Of a DNA stretch of 64,000 nt, positions 24,621 through 36,100 are shown piece by piece. How positions within the stretch are numbered: position 1 is the stretch's first letter; each line of letters begins with the position of its first letter. The DNA comes from Sarcocystis neurona (taxonomy: Eukaryota > Apicomplexa > Conoidasida > Eucoccidiorida > Sarcocystidae), in the NCBI GenBank assembly GCA_000727475.1, contig KL647297.1, forward strand, positions 340,421-404,420. Direction: 5' to 3'. A program made the translations under genes and the position numbers. The notes below the pieces were generated by a model. That model did no database searches. It worked only from the letters and a program-made list of their open reading frames with translations, and was not told where the DNA came from.

Positions 24621-24839
24621 ATGTCGGCCCTCTTTAATTTTCAGTCGATGGTAATCGTCGTGCTGCTTGCGATATGCACCTGCACGTATCTCCGCCCACG
24701 GTTTCCCTCTCTGATAGATAACACACAGCCGGGCTTCAAAGGCGTGCTGGGGAAGTTTGCGGTAGTGGGTGACCGCCTTTCTGGCTACGTGTCTCTCGCC
24801 TGCGTTGTAATGGCCTTCTCCACCCTTTTTTGGAGGTGA
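24621..24839 (+). CDS. Kish / TMEM167 family protein
   Basis: A complete 72-residue protein, the usual length for the family, in one exon with ATG at 24621 and TGA at 24837-24839. It begins MSALFNFQSM, the conserved Kish N-terminus (MSA-FNFQS), followed by a first membrane segment VIVVLLAICTCTYLR (about residues 11-25). A short loop containing PSLIDNTQPGFKGVLGKFA matches the family's PSLLD..K.GLLGIFWK region. The second membrane segment VSLACVVMAFSTLFW (about 57-71) matches the conserved CCIVMAFSILF end. Kish proteins are small double-pass membrane proteins of the early secretory pathway/Golgi, needed for constitutive secretion in flies; human relatives are TMEM167A/B. In a coccidian it would act in ER-Golgi traffic, though its exact role is unknown. 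The internal TTTAATTTTCAG looks like an acceptor but encodes conserved FNFQ. Confidence 0.93.
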   Translation: MSALFNFQSMVIVVLLAICTCTYLRPRFPSLIDNTQPGFKGVLGKFAVVGDRLSGYVSLACVVMAFSTLFWR

Positions 24840-27300
24840 CACGGCCGACGAAACGCCACAAAAAACACCGTCTGGAGGCAAAAATGACTATAGAAAACTG
24901 TGAACGCCCACAGTTGAAGAGAACACGTGCCGAAAAAATTTGTACATAATTCCTTGACACAAGGACGCTGACACGCAAACGCAAGCATTCTCGGCTAAGT
25001 GAGGCAGCAGAGATACCTTGCTTTTGCGCACGACGAATGGAAACGGGAAGAGCACCGTCAACGGCGTGGTGTACTTGGGAAACACCCAGAACGCTCCGGA
25101 CAATACGAAATGCCCTAAACATTGCAACATTACTTTGACATCGCACGACGCACAACACTTACAGTCGAGTCACGTTACGTCGACGTGCTGCTCTGTTTCT
25201 TTTTAGGGGGAGGGCTAGTAGAGAAACGCGGTTGAAGTTCACTTGTCTAAGGAAAAATGGTGGCGCAGGGGTTGTTCTGCTACGGTGGTCACGTGGAAGA
25301 TACGGCTATACCTCGGCGCCACGGCAGAACAAATTCACGAGAATGTACTACTACGGAAGAGGGAAGAGCATACAATGGGTCTTGTCTGGTGCCACTCCGT
25401 GGAAGCGGGAGGGACTGGATGGCGCACACGTGCTTGTAGCCGAAATAACCGTCAAACTGCATTAAGTTTATCTGTGCAATTCAAGTCCGTTGTGCAGGTT
25501 TGTTTCGCATCGATGAAGCGACGCAAAAGGACAAGTGACGAGATTAAAAAGCGGTACAGACTTGTTTTGTGGGCAGAAAGTAGTCGTCGTCGAAGCTGAA
25601 ATATCGGCAGGCGCGGAGCTGTAACGAGTAATTGAAGCGATACCGCGTGACAGGACAACGTGTCACCTTTTTCAAAATAGTACGACGTGGCAGTTATTTA
25701 ATAATGTTTGCGCAACACTCAGGAAGCTGCTAAAGCAACTGCCGCTGGAGCGGTGACGTGTGTCACGCCCCTGCTCGAAAGTTCTTGTTTCCGCAGATGT
25801 TCGCGCCTGGGTTTTCCCTTTCATAAGCATCGTGCATAAGAGGGCACAAGATGATTGAGCACCTGTGTTCAGTGCGTCACTGTACAAGTAACTCGACGAG
25901 CAATCACCATTCGTAAATTTTCAGACGTCCAATTACTGCAGAGACATGGTGCTCATGACACTTGAAAGTGGCTACCGCCGAAGAGCTCCGTGCATTTCTC
26001 CTTTGTGCTGTTTCAGCGCTCTATTCACACTGTCGTTCCGGGCAGCGGGGTGTGACTACGACGCCGGGCAAACAAGTGCCGTAGCCCCAGACGGTGTAGG
26101 CAACAGAGTCTCTGTCCGAAGGCGTTGAATTCACAGCAAGAAAGTCGATGCATTCAACCACTGCGAAGAAAGGCGTGTACGTACATTTCCATCGACAAAA
26201 TCCATGTCAGGACTAAGCAGTCTTCGATACTTTCGTAATTCGTAACAGTGGCGCACCCTGAGACAATCTGTACTTCACACGCGTTGTGAGACAATACAGT
26301 CTGTGTAGCTGCACAAGAAGAAGACTCAAATCAGCAAGTGGGACACGTGTGGCTCCACAACAGCAGCAGCACACACGGCATTCCGTACGACTTAGATATG
26401 CCTACGTGAGCGAGGGTAACGGCAGACAGGACAATCTCTGGTGGTTGTGTGAACACACGCCACCACCAGTGAGCGAACTGTGTGCGGCTTGTGGGTACCT
26501 GTCAAGTGAAATTTTGCAGTAAAATGTGTTGCGCTACGCTTCTTAGTAAGAAAGAGATAACTGGTGCATCGCGTGCAGTCAGGTAATCAAACGCGTTGGT
26601 GCAGGCGGGAGAACTTCTACCTGGTCAATACATGTGCGCAACAGCAACACCGATAACATAATGTGTCTACAGCTGCAACATTAGAACCAGCTGACAAATC
26701 TGCGAAGCCTGTGTGTCTTCCACGACCGTGAGCGTAATAGGAGAAGGTCGGCGCTGCCCGTCATAGAAGTAAACCTGACATAACCGTATACAGAGACGTA
26801 TGATCTCGTAGAAGGCATCATAGTCCAGCTACGGTGGGTATAGCCGGCACTCCTCCTCCGTGTGAACGCACTGCTCCACGCAAGAGGCGTTCATCACTCA
26901 AGCACGAGGAATTCAGACTTGCAAAGAGGATCGATCCTCCTTCCTTGTGTGCGTGCACGGATGCGGCGTTTTACCTTTCAGAAGAAATGAACGGATGTGA
27001 GCCTGGAATGCGTCGTCAGTGCTACAGCTGAGGCACCGGTAGCTGCGGCCTCCTTGTACTGTAATACTGTAGTTCTCGTCACATATACAGAGATATCTAC
27101 TGAGCTGCTGATAAAAACCGACACCTCCCAGTTCAAATTTGACCAGAGGGTCGCCGGCAACAAAAGAAGCCCAAAATTTCCTCTGACGAGCCCTTCTTCA
27201 CTGATACCAAGATGCTTCTCGACGTACGTGGACACCATACAGGAGATTCACGAGGGCGACCACGAGCACTGCGACTAGCAGCCGGAGGAGGACTGTTTTA
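24840..27300. other. Repeat-poor segment after Kish, no clear gene
   Basis: Balanced-composition DNA. Overlapping short frames at 25,230-25,600 on + and 24,736-25,158 on - have no recognisable motif. On -, 27198-27425 gives a 75-codon frame with a hydrophobic stretch LLRLLVAVLVVALVNLLYG next to a GTACGT donor-like site near 27,226, and a second minus frame follows at 26978-27238. This could be exons of a membrane protein, but there is no clear ATG. Confidence 0.4.
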
Positions 27301-29200
27301 GTAGACACAGCAGGGGAGAGGATCGGACGAGCAGAGCCCAGCCGTAGCAGCAGCGGGAGCGCACAGCACGTTGTCGTAGGGGAACCGCAGCTCAGTCGTA
27401 CGCTTCTCTTCGCCCGGATTCGCACCTGTAGCGGATTACCCAGCAGCGGCAGCAGCGATGTGGAAAAAGCCGGCAGACGGAACGGCAGAAACTCGTGCGA
27501 CGGTGAGCGTCAGTCGTGGTGTGCCTCCCGTCACATGTCCCCTCAGCAGCCGCGCGCTGCAGGCGAGCAGTGGACGAGGAGCACCAGCAGCAGCAGCGGC
27601 AGCCAGAGTGTAGCAGCAGCAAGAGCTGCTGCCGCTCGAGCCGCAGCAACAGCAGGAAGAGCTGCTGCTGCATCGTGAGCCGCAGGAACAGCAAGAGCAG
27701 ACGCTGCTGCATGAGCCGCAGGAACCGCGAGAGAACAGCTCCTGCACGAGAAGCAGGAACAAAGCAAGCATGAGCCGCAGAAACGGCAAGAGACCAGCTG
27801 CAGCAGAAGTTCCAGCAATATCGGGAAAGCAACGGCAGCAGCAGCTACAGCAAGAGGCAGCGTCTCTCTCTCGTTGCACGTGTGTGTGCCTTGGGGTCTG
27901 TCGCGCGGTGAGCTGCTGTCTCCCTCCCGCCGTGGTGGAGCATGCACGCTTGGAAGTGTTCGTGGGTTGGGGAAGAAACGAAAGCGAGCGATTCTCCACT
28001 CAAATTTCACTCCCCACAGAAAATTCCATACTCGCCTCCCGCCTTTTTGTTCGCTGTGTTGCGGCCGTCAAGCTGCCGCCGCAGCAACGGTGAGGCCACC
28101 AGCTGCAGCAGGAAGGTGTAGCAGCTGTCTGCTGCAGCAGCAGCGCACAACAGCGGTGCAGTAGCTCCTCCGCAAAGCTCCTGCGTGAGACCACCACCCC
28201 ACATTGCCGGGTGTATACGTGAAGCGCAACAAATGAAATAGTGTTCCTCATTTCCTGCGAAAAGGCTGCGCAGCGCTCCAAGCTCTGTATGCGGCACCAG
28301 CGGACAGCACGCCGGGCTCCAACAGCAGCAGCGGCCACAGCAGCACCTTCCAGCCCCTACAGCAACAGCATCAGCAGCAGCAACTTCTGCAGCAGCCAAG
28401 GCAGAATCAGCAGCAAGCAAACTGAGTCCACAGCCCCGCGTCTCTGTACCACGTGCGGATACGAGGAACGTTTTCAGCAAGTGTGCGGTCGCTGCACCAG
28501 CAGCTGTCGCGGCCGGAGAGGCCAGCGCCAGCAGCAGTACAGCACGCCTCCGTGGCGGACGCCCAATACGGACCGAGGGACGAACAGCTGCTCTTGCGGC
28601 ACGACTTTCCTCTGCGCCGGAGCGCTTAGGCAGCAGGAGCGGCAGCGGAAGTCATTGCTGCTGGAGACGCGGAGAATACAGAGGGAGAAAAGAGAAAAAA
28701 CACCGCAGCTCGCCACAGGGTCTAGCAGGGATAGCAGCAGCGGCTCCACCAGAGCGTAGCAGCGCAGCAGCGCCAAAGGTGGCAGCAGCGCCAAAAGTGG
28801 CAGCAGCAGCAGCAACACACGCAGTTGTCGCTGTCGCTGTAGGAGCTTGACGCTACTCAGCGGCGGCAGCCAGGGGACGTCCTTGCAAATAGGACGAGAA
28901 GCAACTGCCATGTGTGTACATGAAATGCACTGCACCTGCGGTCCTTCGCAGCAGCCCAAATCAAAAAAGCTGCCGAATGGCACACACACTCTATTTCTGA
29001 TACATGGAATAGGCACCAGCGGCAGCCGCATCTGCAGCCGTAGCAGCAGCCAGGGGGCCCAGTCGCAGCAGCAACAGGGGCCGCCCGAGCTGCAGCAGCA
29101 GCATTACAAGCAACAGCAGCAGCAGTGGCCGCACAGAGCCCCCCACCAGCAGCAGAACTAACAACAGCAGCAGCGGCTGCACTTGGGGAGTCGCAGCGGC
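27300..29200. other. Return to CAG-rich DNA, frame unresolved
   Basis: CAG/GCA repeats on + resume abruptly near 27,340. The + frames are Gln-, Ala- and Ser-rich, and minus frames are Leu/Cys-rich; none carries a recognisable domain. A Gln-rich end occurs at about 29,060-29,160 (ending HQQQN, stop 29159-29161). These could be upstream exons of locus B. Confidence 0.4.
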
Positions 29201-29641
29201 AGAAATGACAGCAGGAGCGTCAGCAGCCGGTGTTGCAGCAGCTGCGTATCCCGAGGAGCAGGAGGACATCGAAGCGCCGCTGTGGCAGCCGAGAGGCAGC
29301 CGCAGAGAGGCGTAGAAAAAGAGGGCATCAACTCGAGCTGCAGAGACATTTCTGTCCCAGCAGCAGCAGCAGAGGAGGAGGAGCAGCAGCAGAGGCAGCA
29401 GCATGGGAGACAGTCTGCCAGCAGCAGCTGCAGCGCCCGAAGCGGTCTCATCGCGTGCGGGGACCGGCAGGCGGTGCGCACATGCATCACGTGGAGCGGG
29501 TCTTTCAGCAGCACCTGCTGCAAGCGCTGCAGCTGCTTCTCCTCTGCTGGCTTCCCAACACCCCACCGAGGTCTATACGTCGTCCTCAGCAGCCACAGCA
29601 GCACCACCGGTTCCCGTCTTCTCATGCGTCATCTAGCAGAT

Positions 29642-30832
29642 ATGATGGGCAGTGGGCGACAGCACCCACAAGCCTGTATGGCTCAGCCTGCACCTGCTGC
29701 TGCTGCTGCTTCTCCCCTTCCTGCTCCTTCTCGTTTCTCTCCTCCTGGTGCGCGTCCTTCTCCTCCTCAACCTGCTGCCGCTGCCAGCTTCGCTGCAGCT
29801 CGATTTCCTGCTGCTGCGAGGATGACTCCTGCGGTTGCCGGCGCTCCTGGTGGAGTTGCTGCGCGTCCTCCTCCTCCTCCTCCTCCCCATCCTCCTCCCC
29901 GGGAGTCTGTGGGGTGGTCCTCCAGGCCTGCGGCGCGTTCGACTGCTGCAGGAATGCGGCTGATGATTGCGTCATCTCGTGCTCCTCCTCCTCCTCCTGC
30001 TGCCCAGCGGGGGGGGCCTGCTCTTGCTGCTGGTTTCGCTGCTGCAGCAGCTGCTGGCGGATTCACCGCGGCTGCCGCTTCATTTCCTCCTTTTACCGTT
30101 CCAAGCGTGCAGTCGGCCGCAGAAGCTGCATGCGACGCCCTAGCGCCCAGAGACGCTCCTCTTGCAAGACCGTCTGCCCACTTGACGAGGCAGCAGAGCG
30201 AGAGGGTAGCGCTGCGCTGCAGCCGCTCCGACGCAGGGGAACGTACTGCAGCAGCAGTTCTCGCCACAGCAGCTACTGCAGTTGCTGCAGCTGCACCAGG
30301 AGCCAGCAGCGCCACTGGAGTGGCAGGGAAAACAGTAGCCGGCAATGCAGCAGGAGCAGCAGCGCCAGTTACACTTTGCCCTGTTTCGGCGACAGCAGTT
30401 ACTGTCCAGAAGGCTGCTGCAGCAGGACTGACGCGCCGAGCGGCAGCAGCAGCACTTACGCGTCCAGCAGCAGCAGCAGCACTTGTCGTATTCCCGCGTG
30501 CTGCAGCGGCAGCCGTCAGCCGGCCTGCTGCTGCAGCCACAACAGCGCAGCACGCCACCCAAGCAGCAGCAGGAGGAGGCGTTACAGGACCTCGTGCACC
30601 GGCACTCGTAGTAGTAGTAGTAGTGGTAGCAGCAGCAACAGATGCTGCAGGGACAGTAACACGGAGGTCCGCTGCAGGAGAAGGTGCTGTTGTAGCAGCA
30701 GCAGCATTTGTAGTCGGTTCCCCACAGCACTTGAAAGCGGTACGCCTGGCGAGAGTGGAGCAACAAGAAGCAAGAGCGGCAGCAAGTGCGTTTGTGAGAG
30801 GTCACATGACAGGAGCAGAAGCAGCAGGCTGA
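29642..30832 (+). CDS. Locus B, Ala/Pro-rich frame
   Basis: From the paired ATGs at 29642/29645 this frame reads a low-complexity but plausible protein: Ala/Pro-rich repeats encoded by GCT and CCT, a run of eight Pro before HPPPRES, then an ordinary segment PFTVPSVQSAAEAACDALAP and the charged RPSAHLTRQQSERVALRCSR (about residues 145-210), then Ala-rich repeats. The stop is at 30830-30832, and the same phase is open again at 30902-31387 (ending near LCVACLQQQ). A competing frame of much greater length (29230-38043) reads Ser/Cys-rich here and looks less protein-like. No domain is recognised. It may be an exon of the same gene as the Gln-rich frame downstream, with splice sites I cannot place. 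Confidence 0.35.
   Translation: MMGSGRQHPQACMAQPAPAAAAASPLPAPSRFSPPGARPSPPQPAAAASFAAARFPAAARMTPAVAGAPGGVAARPPPPPPPHPPPRESVGWSSRPAARSTAAGMRLMIASSRAPPPPPAAQRGGPALAAGFAAAAAAGGFTAAAASFPPFTVPSVQSAAEAACDALAPRDAPLARPSAHLTRQQSERVALRCSRSDAGERTAAAVLATAATAVAAAAPGASSATGVAGKTVAGNAAGAAAPVTLCPVSATAVTVQKAAAAGLTRRAAAAALTRPAAAAALVVFPRAAAAAVSRPAAAATTAQHATQAAAGGGVTGPRAPALVVVVVVVAAATDAAGTVTRRSAAGEGAVVAAAAFVVGSPQHLKAVRLARVEQQEARAAASAFVRGHMTGAEAAG
30606..30629. repeat. (GTA)n microsatellite
   Basis: A short run of GTA units, interrupted by GTG, within locus B. Confidence 0.85.
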
Positions 30833-31448
30833 GCTGCAACAGCCCAGCAGGCAGCAGCTGCAGCAGAAGCAGAAGCAGCGACCCCATAGCATGTTGCAGT
30901 AGTGGCAGCAGCTCCCGTTGCAAACCGAGCAGCGACAGCAGCGGCAGAAACGAAAGCAGCAACCCCACCCGTTGCTGCGGCAGCTCCTTTTGTAGTCCCT
31001 CCGGCATTGGTACCAGCTGCAGTATCGACAGCAGCAACTGCTTCTCCAGCAGCCTCAAGGACAGCAGCAGCAGGACAGTCAGCACCGGCGCGGCCCGCCG
31101 GAGCAGTTGCAGCAGCAGCACACATGCCCTTAGATACTCTGACAAGAGGCGCATGCAACAGGGGAGCACCTCGCAGGGAAGCAGCCGCAGCAGTTACAAA
31201 GCAGCAGGAGTTGCTGAAGCTTCTGCTGCTGCGTCTTCCAGGGGATGGGAGACGGGGAGACGAGACAGCAACGAACACGGCGACCCGTCTCTCTCGCACG
31301 CGTATGCCTGCGTCCACAACACTGCCACTTTGTGTAGCCTGCCTTCAGCAGCAGATACGAGTCTCGTGTTCAAGCAAAGGGACGTGACGGCAGCTTCTTT
31401 TATTTTGCTGCTCAGCTGGCTTCGAATCTCTGCTGCTGCGTCTCTCAG

Positions 31449-31997
31449 GCCGTTGGGCGTCACTTTTGTTGCTCGCCTCTGTGGCCGGAGCAAGCAGCGG
31501 ATCGGCTGCTACTGTCGCTGCTGCAGGGGCTGGCGCTGCAGGACATCACACCGCTGGTGCTGCTACAGAGGCTGGCGCTGGAGAAGTACTGGGTGCTGCT
31601 GCTCCGCCAGGGTCTCGTACAGGGACGCTTTCCTCCTCGGGCAGCGACTTTTTGCGCTGCCGGGCCCGTCGGCAGTGCTGCTCGAATCTGGCTTGCTGCT
31701 GCTGCTGCTGGGACTGCTGCCGCTGCTGGGACTGCTGCTGCTGCTGGGACTGCCGCAGCTGCTGCTAGGACGGCCGCCGGTGCTGCTGGGACTGCTGCTG
31801 CTGCTGGGACGGCCGGTGGTGCTGCTGGGACTGCCGCTGCTGCTACTGTTGCTGCTCACGCGTTGCTGTCTGGCACAGGCTTCCTCTGCTGCCGTCAACT
31901 GCCAGCGGCAGCTACTGCGTTTCTGCGGCTGCCTCCGCGTTCTTTCCGCTGCTGCTCCTGCTGCTGCTGGGCGGGCGCTCCTCCTTGCAGCAGCTGA
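31449..31997 (+). CDS. Locus B, exon-like frame with helical segment
   Basis: A polypyrimidine acceptor (tgctgctgcgtctctcag, ending 31448) precedes a frame that reads a convincing amphipathic helical segment: EQAADRLLLSLLQGLALQDI, TPLVLLQRLALEKYWVLL, LRQGLVQGRFPPRAA. It then passes into a GTAAAA repeat (18-bp units) and stays open to the stop at 31995-31997; the true 3' limit may be an earlier donor. The longer + frame through the same DNA gives Leu/Cys-rich text instead. I recognise no family. Confidence is limited by the repeat composition and by the lack of a placed donor. Confidence 0.3.
   Translation, partial: AVGRHFCCSPLWPEQAADRLLLSLLQGLALQDITPLVLLQRLALEKYWVLLLRQGLVQGRFPPRAATFCAAGPVGSAARIWLAAAAAGTAAAAGTAAAAGTAAAAARTAAGAAGTAAAAGTAGGAAGTAAAATVAAHALLSGTGFLCCRQLPAAATAFLRLPPRSFRCCSCCCWAGAPPCSS
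31686..31850. repeat. 18-bp tandem repeat, GGACTGCTGCTGCTGCTG type
   Basis: About nine imperfect copies of an 18-bp CTG-rich unit. One + frame reads GTAAAA repeats, another Leu-rich text, and the minus strand reads Ser/Pro/Gly repeats. All six frames are stop-free here, so coding cannot be judged from openness. Confidence 0.9.
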
Positions 31998-31999
31998 GG

Positions 32000-33113
32000 G
32001 TTCCTGCTCGTCGTCGCTGCTCTTCAACGGCTGTCTTAAAACGTCTGTGCCACCTCCTTTCTCTTCTACTTCTTCGTCTCTGGTTTCCCCTTATGTCTCT
32101 TCTCCTCCCTTTTCGTTATCTCCAATTTCTTCCTCCTCTTCCTTTGCTGCTTCCTGTTTTGCGTTTCCGTCTCCATATTTTCCTCCTGTTGTGGCGTCTT
32201 CGCTTCGTAGTTGTTGCTCGACGCGTCTTCCCTCGTGTGAGTGCCTCCGTGGGTGCTGTCGAGGTGAAGAAGCTGCTGCTGCTGCCTCTCTGGTTCTTCT
32301 TCCTTCGCCTGCAGCAGCTGTTGCCGCTCGGTGGACCACGCGTGTCGGGCTCGCTCATTTGAGCTGCGTTCCTGTAGAGTACCGAGCGGTGCCGTGCCTG
32401 TCTGCAGCTAGTTTGGTGGCCGTCGTAATATATATATTCCCCTTCTCTGCTGCTGCTGCTGCCTCAGCTGGGGTGTGCATGCGTTTGAAGAGGGGGCGTT
32501 TCTTGGCTTCTGCTCACGCTGCTACGAGTTACTTGGCCGGAGCTGGTTGGCGGCCTGCTGCTACAGATGCTGCTGCCGCTGCTTCTGTCCTTGGCCCATG
32601 GGCTGTCCTGCTTGTTCCACCACCGTCGTCGAATGCTGCCGCATCTCCCCCTCCCGTTGCTGCTGCGGTGTACTCTGCCGCTGCTGTTATTTCGCACTTC
32701 GCTGCTGGTGCTGCATCTGCTGCACACGCGGCGGCTGGCTCATCAAGTTCCCCTCTTCCTTCTCCTTCTCCTCTAGCTGCTGCTGCTGCATACATTGAAA
32801 CTGCTGCTGTTGCTGCCGCTGCTGTTGCTGCCGCTGCTCCTGCTGTTGCTGTTGCTGCTGCTGCCGTTGCTGCTGCTGCCGCTGGTGTTGCTGCAGCAGC
32901 ATGTTGTCACAGTCGTGAAGACTGGTCCGCTGCTGCTGCCCCCCTCTGCGTGCTGCTGCTCTCGCTCTTCTGCTGCTGGATAGGCTTGAGGGCGAGTGAG
33001 CAGCTGCTGCTGAAACGCTACGTCCTTCTTGCAACTGCTACTCTTGCATGCGAAGAGCGAAGCAGTTCTTGGGGACGACGTTTGCCCGGAACACGCTGCT
33101 GCTGCTGTTGTAG
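32000..33113. other. CTG-rich part of locus B, open on both strands
   Basis: On + the frame in phase with the downstream Gln-rich ORF is Ala-rich (GCT codons) and includes a hydrophobic stretch SLVAVVIYIFPF. On - a 115-codon frame (32687-33034) reads Gln-rich repeats followed by the charged LEEKEKEEGNLMSQPPRVQQ. Either strand could be coding, or the stretch could be intron. A T/C-rich patch at about 32,050-32,210 looks intron-like. Confidence 0.4.
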
Positions 33114-36100
33114 GCGCCAAATCGAATTTACTGCTCAGGAAGAACTGCTGCTAGGCCTGCCCTCCCCCCTGCCGTCACGGCTGATGCTGCCGCTGCCCGA
33201 ATCGCCTTTCGGCAGACAGCGACTGCAGAAGAGAAGGCACCAGAAGCGGCAGCAGCAGAAGAGGCAGCAGCACCAGAAGGGGCGGCCGCAGGTGGAGCAG
33301 CAACAGAAGTTGCAGCTGCAGGAGGAGCCGCAGCAGCGGCAGGAGGGGCAGCGCCAGCGCCGGAAGGGGCAGCAGGAATCCGAGCCACAGCAGCAACTAG
33401 AGCGGCAGCAGAAACTAGAGCGGCAGCAGCAACTAGAGCGGCAGCAGGAGCACGAGCGGCAGCACCAACACAAGCAGCAGCAGCAGGTTTTGCAGATCCC
33501 GCAGGTGCGCTGCTCAGGAGCGTGTGCTTGCACTCGATGTTTACGACAGCTGCGCGATGCAGAGAAGAACGTGGCGTGGGGAGCAGCAGCAGTTGTAAGG
33601 ACGTGCATAAGTCGAGAAGGTGAGTGTGCCACTGCAGCGGAGCACCATTCTACGTATGCGGAGGAGAAGGAGGAGGAGGCGCAGCAGCAGCAGCACGTCA
33701 AGCAAGGGGCGATGACCGGCCGGCAGCAGCAGGAGCAGCGCAGCGGGCGGAAAGAGAGTACGTATTCTCAGCAGCGACGACAGCAGAGGAACTCACCGCA
33801 GCAGCAGCAGAGGCAGCAGCAGCAGAGGACGGCAGAGACGCCTCAACAACAACATATCCCTGTTCAGCGCACGACGCAGCAGCAGCAGGTGGGAACTATT
33901 CAACAGCCCGAGCAGCAAAGAGATTCACTGGGAGACCAGCAGAAGACGCGAGAGGCTCCCGCGCTGCAACACGTGGGAAAATATCGATATTTGCAAGATC
34001 AGCATCTGCAACAGCAGCATCGTGCTTTGTCGGAAAAGCGGGAGCACAAGGCAGCTGCGCAGCCGGGTAGGCTTCTTCCCGCGAAGCGAAGACAGCAGAG
34101 GCAGTCGCAAGAAGGCGCTCTCCAGCTGCTCTGGGAGTTGCAGCAGCAGCAGCAGCGGCACCGCGGCAACGAAGGCTCGCACGTACAGCAACAACAGCTC
34201 CTAGAGCGCGACGCAGAGGAGCAGCAGCAGCTGCTGCAACAGAAGCGCACTGCCATCCAACAGCAGCAGCGGCAATGCGTGGCGTTGGAGCACCAGCAGC
34301 CGCAGGAGCGACTGCGCCTGGAGCAGCAGCAGCAGGAGCATCAGCAAGAGAGTGCCGCACCGCAGCAGGGACAACAACAACAGCAGCAAAACGGAAGTGT
34401 TGGGAGCGGAGAGTTACAAGAGCAGCAGGAGTCTTGTTCGCTGCGTCCGCTGCAGCAGCAGATGGAATTGAGCGGCAGCAGAGAAATTTGCAAGGCCTCT
34501 GTAGACAGCGAACAGCAGCAGCAAAACCAACGACACGGCACTGCAGCAGTTCGAGTGGGGTCGGTTAAGCGTCTTGGTGTTGCTCTGCCAAGTTCTACGG
34601 AAAAAGTCGGTAGACTCTCTTGCTTCCTCCTGCTGCAGCAGGTGCTGCTGCTGCACCTCCTGCTGGGGTTGCCATCCCCACACATCCCCGCTGCAACGGC
34701 CGATAAGCAGCCTTCGCATGCGCAGAGTATCGAGTTGCTGGTGGGGCAGCGGCTGCTGCCTCAAGGACTTCCTTCGCCGCCGCTTCTGCTGCGATGGCGT
34801 CCTCACAAGCAGCAGCTGCTGCAGCTTTACCAGGAGCAGCAGCACACGCAGCAGCAGCTCGGCGTGCCCAGGCACCAGGAGCAGAAAAGCGCGCAGCAGC
34901 CGTGTGCGCAGCAGCACTTGCAGCAGCTGCAGGAGACCCCACAGCAGCAACAGGAGCTGCAGGATCACCGAGTGCACTTGCAGCAGCAGCAACAGCGAGC
35001 ACGTCGGTGCCGGTTGCTGCAGCAACGGCAACAAACGTTGCGGTGGGACGCACCAAGTCAAGAAGGTTGCCGCACAACAGCATCACCGGTGGCAGCAGCA
35101 ACAGCAGCTCGGGGCCCTGCGGCGACAAGAAGGCACGCCACAGCAGAATCAGTAGCTTCAGCAGCAGCGACCGGTGGAACAGCAGCAGCTCCCCATACTA
35201 CAGCAGGAGTGGCGAACAGAAGCGCAGCAACAACAGCAGCAGCAGCCGCATCGAGGAGGACTCCTACAACCCTGAAAAAGAGAAGCTTTGCAGGAGTCGC
35301 AGCGTGTGCCTCGGAGAGAGGGAGAAGTACGGAACCAGCGACAGCAGCAGCAAGAAATGCAGCACGAAGAGCGAACGCAGGTCCAGTAGCAGCACCAGCA
35401 AGAAGACAAGCATCTGGGACCAAGAGGGAGGAGAAATTTGGCATTTTCCACCGCCCAGTTCGGAGACCGACCGAAGCGACAGCAGCAGCTGCTGCACACA
35501 CGTGCTCTGCAGCAGAGAGGCGGCACGTCGCAGCAGAGACGCGTCTTTACGCTGTAGCAGCAGCAGCGAGGTGGAGGAGCTGTGATCCCCTGCTGCGTCC
35601 ACCAGCAGCAGCAGCTTTCCTGGTGTGTGCAGGACAGCAGCAGGAGCGCGGCCTGCAGCAGCGATGGAAGAAAAGTGGACGCTGCGAGGTTAGAGAAAGA
35701 GAGAGGCTGCTACTGCCGCAGCAACTTGGCTATTTTCCTCGGCGCAGCTGCTGCTCCCTTTCCGTGAAGCACCGCGCGTACGGGAGTGCTGCTACTGCTG
35801 CTGTAGCAGCGCGTAGAAGAGCTTCTGTGTGGCGGTCTAATGCAACAGCAGCGGCAGGAACACGAGACGCAGCAGTGCCACTTGGACTGACGACGACGCT
35901 AGCAGCAACAGCAGCCGCAGGAGGGACAGCAGCAGCAGAAGCTGCGGTGCTGGGTTACGGGAGGGCCCGGACGGTGCCGCAGAAGGACGAAGACGTCTTT
36001 CTCGTTGCCAGCGCCTTGCAGCAAAAAGGCAGTCAGCTGGTGCAGGCAGCCACGCTGCACCACCAGCAGCAAGCCCAGGAGGAGCACGTGCAGCAGCACC

